Shown here: positions 18,147 to 25,359 of the stretch, one piece after another
Layout of the letters: every line of letters starts with the position of its first letter
How positions within the stretch are numbered: position 1 is the stretch's first letter
Source of the DNA: JARRPM01 sp963765545
GTDB lineage: Bacteria > Pseudomonadota > Gammaproteobacteria > Pseudomonadales > Halieaceae
Assembly (NCBI GenBank): GCA_963765545.1
Contig: CAVXWW010000008.1
Coordinates: 558,001 to 622,000, forward strand
Length of the DNA stretch: 64,000 nucleotides
Direction: 5' to 3'
The notes under the pieces: generated by a model
Told to the model about the DNA's origin: nothing
Seen by the model: the letters and a program-made list of their open reading frames with translations, nothing else
The model's database searches: none
Translations under genes and position numbers: made by a program

Positions 18147-18670
18147 GTATGACAGGGAGTAGCGCAGAGACGGAGCTGGCGAATTTTCTCGCCCACTCGC
18201 TGGAACTGGAATCCGAGGCGCAGCAGCGCTACGGTGAGTTGGCGGAATCCATGGCGGGGCATCGCAACGAGCCGGTGGCGGATTTTTTCCGGCGCATGGC
18301 AACAGAGGCGGAACATCATCTGCAGGAGGTGGCTGAACTCGCCGGCGACATGGCATTGCCGCAGCTCAAGGCCTGGGAGTTCGACTGGCCGGAGGCAGAG
18401 GCGCCGGAGACATCCAGCTACGAGGCGCTGCACTACCGAATGAGCCTGCACCAGGCGATGCAACTGGCGCTGGAGAATGAACGAGCGGCGGAGCGTTACT
18501 ACCGCCACTTTGCCAACAGCAGTGACGACCCCGGGACCGCCAGCGTTGCAACCGGCTTTGCCGATGAGGAACTACAGCACGCCGCCGCGCTGGAACGAAT
18601 GTTGGCGGAGCTGCCGGAACAGGCGGCGCTGTTGCGCGAAGAAGACGACGAGCCACATATGCCAGAGTGA
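18143..18670 (+). CDS. Ferritin-like/rubrerythrin-type diiron protein
   Basis: 175 residues, nearly all helical. Two glutamate-rich helix pairs carry the diiron signature: Glu in LELESEAQQRYGEL with E-x2-H in ATEAEHHLQE, then Glu in ALENERAAERYYRHF with DEELQHAA. No C-terminal rubredoxin domain follows; the tail is acidic. Members of this superfamily bind iron and reduce peroxide or store iron. It overlaps the beta subunit by 4 bases, so it belongs to the oxidoreductase operon; protecting an oxygen-sensitive ferredoxin enzyme is a reasonable inference. A second in-frame ATG lies two codons later. Confidence 0.85.
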   Translation: MSMTGSSAETELANFLAHSLELESEAQQRYGELAESMAGHRNEPVADFFRRMATEAEHHLQEVAELAGDMALPQLKAWEFDWPEAEAPETSSYEALHYRMSLHQAMQLALENERAAERYYRHFANSSDDPGTASVATGFADEELQHAAALERMLAELPEQAALLREEDDEPHMPE

Positions 18671-18814
18671 CCCCGCTCGCCCTTGCTGCCAGCAGATTTA
18701 TTCCAGGCGCGCTTCAGTTGTTGCAAGCCCCAGTTGTGAGATTTTGGCGCAGCCTGCCAGAACCTCTCTATACTCCTTGTGCATATTGACTAATAACCCA
18801 AGGAGAAACGCCCT

Positions 18815-19264
18815 GTGAAATTGATTGAAGAGTGTTCGTTTAGCGCCACCCTGAGACCGCCTGTACCGGTGGGGCAAGGACCCATAGGCACGCGCATGTA
18901 CTATGAAATTGCTGGTGGTGAAGTCACCGGTGAGCGCCTGCGCGGCAAGCTGCTCAGTGGAGGTGAGTGGGGGCTTATTGGTCCCGACGGCTTTTTGCGG
19001 GTGGATGTCAGGCTGCAGGTTGAGACCCACGACGGTGCGTTCATCTATGTCCAGTACGTGGGTCTGCTGGAGCTTAATGAAAAAGTCCAGACGGCACTGG
19101 CGAACGGTACCGGTACTGATTTCGCTGATCAGTATTTTTACACCAATCCCAGGATGGAGACGGGCGACGAGCGCTATGCCTGGGTAAACAACACGTTTTT
19201 TGTTGGCCAGGGCTGTATCCGGCCGAACCTCGGTGTGGGTTATCGTGTCTGGCGCCCCGCCTAG
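18815..19264 (+). CDS. DUF3237 family protein
   Basis: 149 residues starting at GTG 18815, with AAGGAG about ten bases upstream, which fixes this start. The fold pattern is a small beta barrel: GPIGTRMYYEI, LSGGEWGLIGPDGFLRVDVR, YFYTNPRMETGDERYAWVNN and a C-terminal GYRVW. This is the DUF3237/UPF0311 pattern. The function of the family is unknown; members often sit near catabolic genes. A TTGGCG/TATACT pair upstream (18744-18774) has a 19-bp spacer and is a doubtful promoter. Confidence 0.85.
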   Translation: MKLIEECSFSATLRPPVPVGQGPIGTRMYYEIAGGEVTGERLRGKLLSGGEWGLIGPDGFLRVDVRLQVETHDGAFIYVQYVGLLELNEKVQTALANGTGTDFADQYFYTNPRMETGDERYAWVNNTFFVGQGCIRPNLGVGYRVWRPA

Positions 19265-19351
19265 TGGCGTCAGGTCGAAGTGCGTATTGAAGCGGCAATG
19301 CCGGTCCAACTGTCAATGAAACACTCACAATAAAAGATAACTGGAAACGCC

Positions 19352-20158
19352 ATGACCCAGCCATCCGCACGTTTTGTCGGCTCCATTCCGGAGCATTACG
19401 ATAAGTACCTGGGCCCCAGACTATTTGATCATTACGCCGCGGACCTCACGGCGCGGGTGGTGGCGGAGTCACCCGGTTCAGTGCTCGAACTGGCGGCGGG
19501 TACGGGTATCGTCTCGCGCTGCCTGCGCGATGCGTTGGCGGAAGATACCACCTTTATTGCCACTGACCTGAACCCACCCATGCTGGCGGTGGCGGGCAAC
19601 AAATTTGAGCCGGGAGAAAACGTCCGCTTCGAGGCGGTAGATGCCTCCAGTCTGCCCTATGGCGACGCCAGTTTTGACGCGGTGGCCTGCCAGTTCGGGG
19701 TGATGTTCTTTCCCGACAAGTCGCGTGCCTATGAAGAGGTGCAGCGGGTCCTGACACCGCAGGGGCGCTATATTTTCAATGTGTGGGGCTCCTGGGAAAG
19801 TAATGCCTTCGCGCAGATTGCCCACGAGGCGGTGGCGCCGTTTTTCCCCGATAACCCACCCGGTTTCTACCGGGTCCCATTTGGCTATAACGATGCCGCG
19901 CTGATACAGCAGGCCCTTCTCGCTGCGGGTTTTTCCGGTGTCTCAATTAACGAAGTGAACCATGAATCGGCGATCCCTTCGGCTGCGGAGTTTGCCACTG
20001 GCCTCGTCTATGGTAATCCGCTGATCGACGAGATTCACGCGCAGGGCGGTGACCCGCAAGTCATATGCGATGCGGTTGCCAGGGCGGTCGACCAGAGACT
20101 GGGGAAAAACCTGTCGCTGCAGGCGCTGGTTATTGAAGCGTCGAAGGCCGGGCAATAG
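19352..20158 (+). CDS. Class I SAM-dependent methyltransferase
   Basis: 268 residues. Motif I is VLELAAGTG (44-52). Next come ATDLNPPML (motif II region), FEAVDASSLPY, CQFGVMFFPDK and RVLTPQGRYIFNVWG. This is the Methyltransf_11/25 pattern of a cytosolic small-molecule methyltransferase. The acceptor cannot be read from sequence. It has its own RBS and stands 87 bases downstream of the DUF3237 gene on the same strand. Confidence 0.9.
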   Translation: MTQPSARFVGSIPEHYDKYLGPRLFDHYAADLTARVVAESPGSVLELAAGTGIVSRCLRDALAEDTTFIATDLNPPMLAVAGNKFEPGENVRFEAVDASSLPYGDASFDAVACQFGVMFFPDKSRAYEEVQRVLTPQGRYIFNVWGSWESNAFAQIAHEAVAPFFPDNPPGFYRVPFGYNDAALIQQALLAAGFSGVSINEVNHESAIPSAAEFATGLVYGNPLIDEIHAQGGDPQVICDAVARAVDQRLGKNLSLQALVIEASKAGQ

Positions 20159-20257
20159 TCACAGTCAGCCGGTACTCGCTCACCTTGAGAGCCCTGGCGC
20201 CCGGTAGCATCCCCGGCGGACTACGTTCAGCGTATCGCAACTTACCGAGGACAGAAC

Positions 20258-20395
20258 ATGCGCTGGCTGCTGGGTGTCGACACGTTTTTACTGACGCTTG
20301 ACCGCGAGGTCAGCGCAGGGCGTTTTAATCGCGAGAGAGCCAGCCGTGCGAGGGACTACCTGCGCCGTGATCGGGAACAACTTGAGAGGATATAG
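20258..20395 (+). CDS. Small basic protein of 45 residues, hypothetical
   Basis: ATG at 20258, with GAGG about 8 bases upstream, opens a 46-codon frame ending TAG at 20395. The product has a short hydrophobic start (MRWLLGVDTFLLTL) followed by an Arg-rich helix. Its last codons (GAGAGG) form the ribosome-binding site of the following SDR gene, so translation of the two could be coupled. I do not recognise it; a leader peptide or small regulatory protein is possible. Confidence 0.4.
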   Translation: MRWLLGVDTFLLTLDREVSAGRFNRERASRARDYLRRDREQLERI

Positions 20396-20400
20396 CTACC

Positions 20401-21228
20401 ATGTCAGCCAATAGTCTGGATATACAGCGTCTGTTCACCCTTGAGGGCAAGGTTGCCCTGGTCACGGGCGGTTCAAGGGGAATTGGCTATATGATCAGCC
20501 AGGGTCTGTTGCAGGCCGGTGCCCGGGTTTATATTACCGCGCGCAAGGCCGATGCCTGTCAGGCGGCAGCGGCGAGTCTCAGCCAGTATGGCGATTGTGT
20601 CGCGCTGCCCGCCGACGTTTCCACGCAAGACGGCCGGCAGGCACTTTGCGCTGCCCTGGCCGACGCCGAACCGAGCCTGCATATACTGATCAATAACGCG
20701 GGAGCCGCCTGGGGAGACACCTATGAGGCCTATCCCGAGTCCGCGTTTGACAAGTTGATGAGCATCAATGTTACTGCCGTATTCAGTCTCACCCGGGCAT
20801 TGACGCCGATGCTGGAAGCCGCCGCTGCCCCCAGCGAAGACCCCGCCCGGGTTATCAATATCGGCTCCATGGACGGCCTGCACATTCCCACTGTGACCGG
20901 CGTGGGTACCTACGCCTACACTGCCAGCAAAGCGGCGGTGCACCATCTCACACGGCACCTTGCCGTGGAGCTCGGCCCGCGCCAGATCACGGTCAATGCG
21001 GTGGCGCCGGGCTTTTTCCCCAGCAAAATGACCGACCAGGTGTTTGCGCATCGGCTCAAGGAGGTCGAGCACAACAGCCTGCTGGGCCGGGTGGGTACGG
21101 ATGAGGAGATGGCCGGGGTCGCGATCTATTTGTGTTCCAGGGCGGGCGCCTATACCCATGGGGCAGTGATCCCTGTCGATGGCGGAACATCCATCAACCA
21201 CCGCCACGCAGGGCCAGCCAGTGATTGA
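20401..21228 (+). CDS. Short-chain dehydrogenase/reductase (RhlG/FabG-like)
   Basis: 275 residues, classical SDR. NAD(P)-binding TGGSRGIG lies at 22-29, NNAG near 97-100, and the catalytic Tyr173-x3-Lys177 in YAYTASK with an upstream Ser in NIGSMDG. The terminal region (HGAVIPVDGGTSI) is typical. The residue after the second strand (ARKAD) favours NADP. The overall pattern is close to RhlG-type beta-ketoacyl reductases, but the substrate is unknown. Its ATG is 5 bases after the 45-residue ORF. Confidence 0.92.
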   Translation: MSANSLDIQRLFTLEGKVALVTGGSRGIGYMISQGLLQAGARVYITARKADACQAAAASLSQYGDCVALPADVSTQDGRQALCAALADAEPSLHILINNAGAAWGDTYEAYPESAFDKLMSINVTAVFSLTRALTPMLEAAAAPSEDPARVINIGSMDGLHIPTVTGVGTYAYTASKAAVHHLTRHLAVELGPRQITVNAVAPGFFPSKMTDQVFAHRLKEVEHNSLLGRVGTDEEMAGVAIYLCSRAGAYTHGAVIPVDGGTSINHRHAGPASD

Positions 21229-21486
21229 TCGCGCTGGGGCAGGCGTCACCCCTTCATGGTGGCGGGTGCGATACCCTTCGGCCTGGCGATCGTGGCCCTG
21301 TTCAGTCCGCCTGCCGGTTTGGGCGCGATGGGTTTCCCCTGACCGCCGCCAGGCACGGCGAGATCATGCGACAGATTGAGTCGCGGAATACCCCGGCGGC
21401 CACCTAGGGCAACAAGCTGGTCCGGCCCCCCGGGTAATTCATTCAGCGCTCTGTCGCCTTTTCCCCTGTCAGTGGCACCAAAGCCG
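21229..21486. other. Intergenic stretch without a recognisable gene
   Basis: No ORF here looks real. A minus-strand frame of 87 codons covers it (21246-21509) but has no RBS, a biased Gly/Pro/Arg composition and no recognisable motif. The promoter for the downstream dehydrogenase genes begins at 21487. Confidence 0.5.
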
Positions 21487-21515
21487 GTGTCACGGCAGCG
21501 CGATGGCATTACAAT
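21487..21515 (+). promoter_or_regulatory. Likely sigma-70 promoter of the acyl-CoA dehydrogenase operon
   Basis: GTGTCA (21487-21492) and TACAAT (21510-21515) with a 17-bp spacer. The -10 matches five of six consensus bases and the -35 four of six. The predicted start near 21522 gives a leader of about 30 bases to the ATG at 21554. Confidence 0.5.
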
Positions 21516-21553
21516 CGTCGGTCAATTTGACAAGATTCGACAGGATACAACCC

Positions 21554-22726
21554 ATGTCACTGGACTTCGATAGCGCCCGCCTGCCCAATCCAAATCTATC
21601 GCCCGAACACGAGGAGTGGCGCACCCAGCTGCGCCGTTTTATCGACACGGAAATCATGCCCCATGCGGAAGACTGGGATGAAGAGGGTCATATCCCCATT
21701 GAGCTCTGGCCCAAGGCCGCGGCGGTGGGTCTGCTTGGCCTGGGGTACCCTGAGGAGTTCGGGGGTACCAGGGAAGGCATTGACGTCTGGCACCACTGGA
21801 TCGCTAATGAAGAGCTGGCCCGTATCGGGGTTGGCGGTATCCCCGCCAGCCTGATGGTGCACGGCATTGGCCTGCCACCCGTACTCAACTGGGGCAGCCA
21901 GGCTCTGAAGGATATGATCGCACCGCCGGTGTTGGCCGGGGAAAAACACATCTCTCTGGGCATCACGGAGCCCGGGGGCGGGTCCGATGTTGCCCAGTTG
22001 GCTACTACAGCGGTGCGTGACGGTGATCACTACGTGGTCAACGGCTCCAAGACCTATATTACCGGGGGCCTGCGGGCCAACTGGGTTTCTACGGCGGTGC
22101 GCACCGGGGGCGAGGGCGCGGGCGGGGTATCCATGCTGTTGATCCCTACTGATGCGGACGGTTTCAGCCGTACCCCGCTGGACAAAAAGCAGGGCTGGTG
22201 GGCCTCCGATACCGCTACCCTGTATTTCGACAATGTGCGGGTTCCGGTTGCCAACCTGCTGGGCGAGGAGAACAAGGGCTTTATTGTTATCATGACCAAC
22301 TTCAACTCCGAGCGCATGTTCATGGCCGCGGCCATGGAGGCCCTGGGCCGGGTCTGCCTTGAGGAGGCGGTGCTCTGGGCGCGGGAGCGCAAGACCTTCG
22401 GCAAGCGGCTGGCGGATCACCAGGTGATCAGGCATAAAATTGCCCAGATGAAACAGAAGCTGAATGCCACCCAGGCTTATATTCGCATGTGCTACGAGAC
22501 CATCGAGGCGGGCAACCCCAACCCCGGTGATATTGCCCTGCTGAAGGTCCAGGCCAGTGAAACCATGGAATTCTGTGCCCGGGAGGCAATGCAGATACTG
22601 GGTGGTATCGGCTACATGCGCGGTAATCGGGTAGAGCGGATCTACCGGGAAGTGCGGGTCAACGCCATTGGTGGTGGGTCGGAGGAGATCATGCGCGATC
22701 TCGCGTCTCGCCAGTACGGGCTCTGA
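21554..22726 (+). CDS. Acyl-CoA dehydrogenase, isovaleryl/long-chain/citronellyl-CoA type
   Basis: 390 residues from the ATG at 21554 (AGGA upstream). It has the FAD-binding ITEPGGGSD and an N-S-E-R segment (NFNSERMFMAAAMEA). The usual C-terminal E-G-T catalytic site is replaced by IGGGSEEIM. In isovaleryl-CoA and long-chain acyl-CoA dehydrogenases the catalytic Glu sits in the xER helix and the C-terminal site is Gly, so this protein belongs to that group, which also contains AtuD. It makes the 2,3-double bond of an acyl-CoA and hands electrons to ETF. It is first of three dehydrogenase genes in a row. Confidence 0.93.
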   Translation: MSLDFDSARLPNPNLSPEHEEWRTQLRRFIDTEIMPHAEDWDEEGHIPIELWPKAAAVGLLGLGYPEEFGGTREGIDVWHHWIANEELARIGVGGIPASLMVHGIGLPPVLNWGSQALKDMIAPPVLAGEKHISLGITEPGGGSDVAQLATTAVRDGDHYVVNGSKTYITGGLRANWVSTAVRTGGEGAGGVSMLLIPTDADGFSRTPLDKKQGWWASDTATLYFDNVRVPVANLLGEENKGFIVIMTNFNSERMFMAAAMEALGRVCLEEAVLWARERKTFGKRLADHQVIRHKIAQMKQKLNATQAYIRMCYETIEAGNPNPGDIALLKVQASETMEFCAREAMQILGGIGYMRGNRVERIYREVRVNAIGGGSEEIMRDLASRQYGL

Positions 22727-22779
22727 TAGAAAAACCCGTTTCGATCATAGGGAAAAACCGATAGCAGGATGGCACAAGC

Positions 22780-23982
22780 ATGAGCGTCAGCGAACAGGAA
22801 CTGAAAGATTTTCGTCACCAGGTATCTGCCTGGATGAAAGATAACCAGCCGGCCGATCCTGGCTTTTTACTACCCCAGACGTTTATGGAAGTAGGGGATG
22901 AGCGCCAACTGGAATTTTTACGCGAGTGGCAGCACAAGGTCTGGTCCGCGGGTTATCTCGGGATGGCCTGGCCCAAAGAGTATGGCGGTGGCGGCATGCC
23001 GCGTGTATTCCAGGCGGTAGCCGACCAGGAGATGCGACGTCACGCTGTGCCTATCTGCTTTAACGTGATCGGCCTGGGATGGGCCGGCCCGCTGATCATC
23101 GACATCGGAACCGAGCAGGAAAAGGCGCGCTACCTGAAAGGCATACTCAGCGCGGAGGATATCTGGTGCCAGGGCTTCTCCGAGCCTGATCACGGCTCCG
23201 ACCTGGGCAATGCCCAGACCCGCGCGGTGCGCGATGGCGACGAGTATGTACTCAACGGCCAGAAGATCTGGACCACCATGGGTAATTTCGCCAAGTACAT
23301 GATCCTGCTGGCGCGGACCAATACGGATACCGCCCGCAAATACGATGGCCTGTCCTACTTCCTCTCGCCCATGCATGTACCGGGTATCGAAACGCGACCG
23401 ATCCGCAAGGTTACCGGTGAGTATGGCTTCACCGAAACGTTTTTCACCGATGCCCGCATCCCCGCCGAGTGCCTGATGGGGGAGGAGGGGCAGGGTTGGA
23501 AAATAGCCATGCAGACCCTGCAATATGAGCGCGGTGCCGAGGCGGGCGCGGCCGGTGGCCTGATGATGGTGCGGGTGACGATAGACGATATGATCCAGTC
23601 GATAAGCGATGTGCAGCGCGATGGCGAGTCCGTGTTAAAGGACCCTGTGGTGCGCGACCAGCTGGTAAAAATGATCATGGAAGAAAAAGCCATCGCGCTG
23701 GGGGACAAGCGGGCTCATGTTGCAGCCCTCACTTCGGATTACCCCGGTTCGCTGCCGCTATCCCACAAACTGCGTTCCACCGAGATGACCCGGCGCATGC
23801 GCCAGTTCGCCATCAACCTGCAGGGCGCCGCCGGCGGTCTGTATGTCGGTGATGACGATGCGCGCCAGGGTGGCTTCTGGCAGCGCGCTTATTTTAACAG
23901 TTTCTCCGCGACCATTGGCGGCGGCACCAGCCAGGTGCAGGCCAATATTGTGGCTGAACATATCCTCGGCCTGCCGAAGTAG
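22780..23982 (+). CDS. Acyl-CoA dehydrogenase family protein
   Basis: 400 residues. It has the GFSEPDHGSDL FAD-site loop, WTTMGNFAKYM, and near the C-terminus FNSFSATIGGGTSQVQ, which is typical of FadE/ChsE-like dehydrogenases acting on bulky or side-chain substrates. It lies 53 bases after the preceding dehydrogenase and 12 bases before the next. The next protein is divergent at its active site, which makes a heteromeric pair likely (see finding). Substrate unknown. Confidence 0.92.
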   Translation: MSVSEQELKDFRHQVSAWMKDNQPADPGFLLPQTFMEVGDERQLEFLREWQHKVWSAGYLGMAWPKEYGGGGMPRVFQAVADQEMRRHAVPICFNVIGLGWAGPLIIDIGTEQEKARYLKGILSAEDIWCQGFSEPDHGSDLGNAQTRAVRDGDEYVLNGQKIWTTMGNFAKYMILLARTNTDTARKYDGLSYFLSPMHVPGIETRPIRKVTGEYGFTETFFTDARIPAECLMGEEGQGWKIAMQTLQYERGAEAGAAGGLMMVRVTIDDMIQSISDVQRDGESVLKDPVVRDQLVKMIMEEKAIALGDKRAHVAALTSDYPGSLPLSHKLRSTEMTRRMRQFAINLQGAAGGLYVGDDDARQGGFWQRAYFNSFSATIGGGTSQVQANIVAEHILGLPK

Positions 23983-23994
23983 GGAGATGCAGTG

Positions 23995-25122
23995 ATGTCA
24001 GTGATAGGAAATACCGCGCTCAAGTTCAGTGAAGAGCAGTCGATGCTGCTGGATGTGGCCCGCGAGTTCTGTAAAAACAAGTCGCCGATCTCCTCGGTGC
24101 GGGCCCAGCTTGAAACGGACAGCGGCTACGACAGCGCTATCTGGGACGAGATGGTGGCACTGGGCTGGACCGGTATTGCGCTGCCGGAAGCCTGCGGCGG
24201 CTCGGGTATGGGTGTGGCCACTGTGGTGCCAGTGGTTGAGGCCATGGGCCGGGCGATGTTGGGTACGCCCATGATCAGCACGACTCTTGCGGCGCAATTG
24301 CTGCTGCGCGCCGGGGGGGACAGCCGGATGGAATCGTTTTTGTCGGAGATCGCCACCGGTACTATAGCCACGGTGGCGCAACTTGAAAATGCTGACTGGG
24401 GTGACGAACGGCTGGGCTGTACTCTCGGCGCAGATGGTGTTTTACAGGGCGCCAAGGCATTCGTGGCCGATGCCGCTTCTGCACAACTGTTTGTCGTGGT
24501 GGCTGAACACCAGGGCGCGCCGGCGCTGGCGATAGTGCGGGCAGAACAATTGCCTGCCGGTGCTATCTCGCCCAACACGCTTATCGACCAGACCAAGCGC
24601 AGTGCCACCGTTGACTTCACGGGTGTGATGGTGACGGCAGATAGCATCGTTACCGGCACTTCTGTGCCCGTCGCACTGCGTGACCTGCGGCTACTGGGTG
24701 CGCTGTTGATCGCAGCGGAGGCAACGGGCAGCGCCGGCAGCTGTCTCGATACGATTGTCGACTACCTGAAAACCCGCAAGCAGTTTGGCAAACTCATCGG
24801 CTCCTACCAGGCCCTGAAGCACCCCACGGTGGATATACTGGCGGCGGTGGACTCGGGTCGCTCTTTTATCTATCACGCCGCAACGCTGGCGGGTGATGAG
24901 CAGTTGGACCGCGATGCGGAGATCGCCTGTCGCATGGCCAAGGCCCACGCAACCGAAACCCTGTTATACGCCGGTGACCGCGCGGTGCAGTTCCACGGCG
25001 GAATGGGCTTTACCTACGAGTGCGATGCCCAGTTGTTCATACGGCGCGCCCAGTGGAGCCAACAGCAGTATGGCGATGCGCAGCACCATCGCAAGCGATT
25101 GGCAGCCCTGTTGCTCGATTAG
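23995..25122 (+). CDS. Acyl-CoA dehydrogenase family protein (probable partner subunit)
   Basis: 375 residues from the ATG at 23995 (GGGAG upstream; a GTG one codon earlier is possible). It keeps the acyl-CoA dehydrogenase fold (LPEACGGSGMG; RKQFGKLIGSYQALKHPT; QFHGGMGFTYECDAQLFIRRA). The mid-domain FAD loop is degenerate: VAQLENADWGDE stands where the T/S-E-P-x-x-G-S-D loop is expected. Loss of that loop in one of two adjacent genes is the hallmark of heterotetrameric acyl-CoA dehydrogenases such as ChsE pairs. Probably inactive alone. Confidence 0.88.
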   Translation: MSVIGNTALKFSEEQSMLLDVAREFCKNKSPISSVRAQLETDSGYDSAIWDEMVALGWTGIALPEACGGSGMGVATVVPVVEAMGRAMLGTPMISTTLAAQLLLRAGGDSRMESFLSEIATGTIATVAQLENADWGDERLGCTLGADGVLQGAKAFVADAASAQLFVVVAEHQGAPALAIVRAEQLPAGAISPNTLIDQTKRSATVDFTGVMVTADSIVTGTSVPVALRDLRLLGALLIAAEATGSAGSCLDTIVDYLKTRKQFGKLIGSYQALKHPTVDILAAVDSGRSFIYHAATLAGDEQLDRDAEIACRMAKAHATETLLYAGDRAVQFHGGMGFTYECDAQLFIRRAQWSQQQYGDAQHHRKRLAALLLD

Positions 25123-25204
25123 TAAGTGTTTGTGAAAGCTTGTCCTTGTTCCCTGTCGCGTCTTACCTGTGCGGCATTTGCCCTGGTTTGCAATAGCGCC
25201 CCAT

Positions 25205-25230
25205 CTGCAGCTATGCGAGTTTAGCTGTAG
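25205..25230. repeat. Inverted repeat downstream of the dehydrogenase operon
   Basis: CTGCAGCTA (25205-25213) and TAGCTGTAG (25222-25230) form a 9-bp stem with one G-T pair and an 8-base loop. No T tract follows, so it is not a plain terminator. It may end or stabilise the upstream mRNA, or act as a protein site upstream of the next promoter. Confidence 0.45.
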
Positions 25231-25243
25231 CTGCCATGCCCTG

Positions 25244-25272
25244 CTGACAATTGATCTGCATCATTGCATAAA
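25244..25272 (+). promoter_or_regulatory. Likely sigma-70 promoter of the phospholipase D-like gene
   Basis: CTGACA (25244-25249), 17 bp, then CATAAA (25267-25272). The -35 matches five of six and the -10 four of six consensus bases, in a locally A+T-rich stretch. It points at the downstream lipoprotein gene. Confidence 0.45.
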
Positions 25273-25359
25273 ACCTCGTAGAAAATATGGTGGGGTGGGC
25301 GGAGAGGCACCAGGGGGGTGTTGAGATTGAGCTGCCCCCGCCCCAACGATTGGCACTGC

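Noticed and set aside
18744..18774. TTGGCG/TATACT promoter before the DUF3237 gene
   Set aside because: The spacer is 19 bp and the -35 is weak; kept only as a remark.
21246..21509. Minus-strand frame of 87 codons in an intergenic stretch
   Set aside because: No RBS, biased Gly/Pro/Arg composition and overlap with the dehydrogenase promoter.
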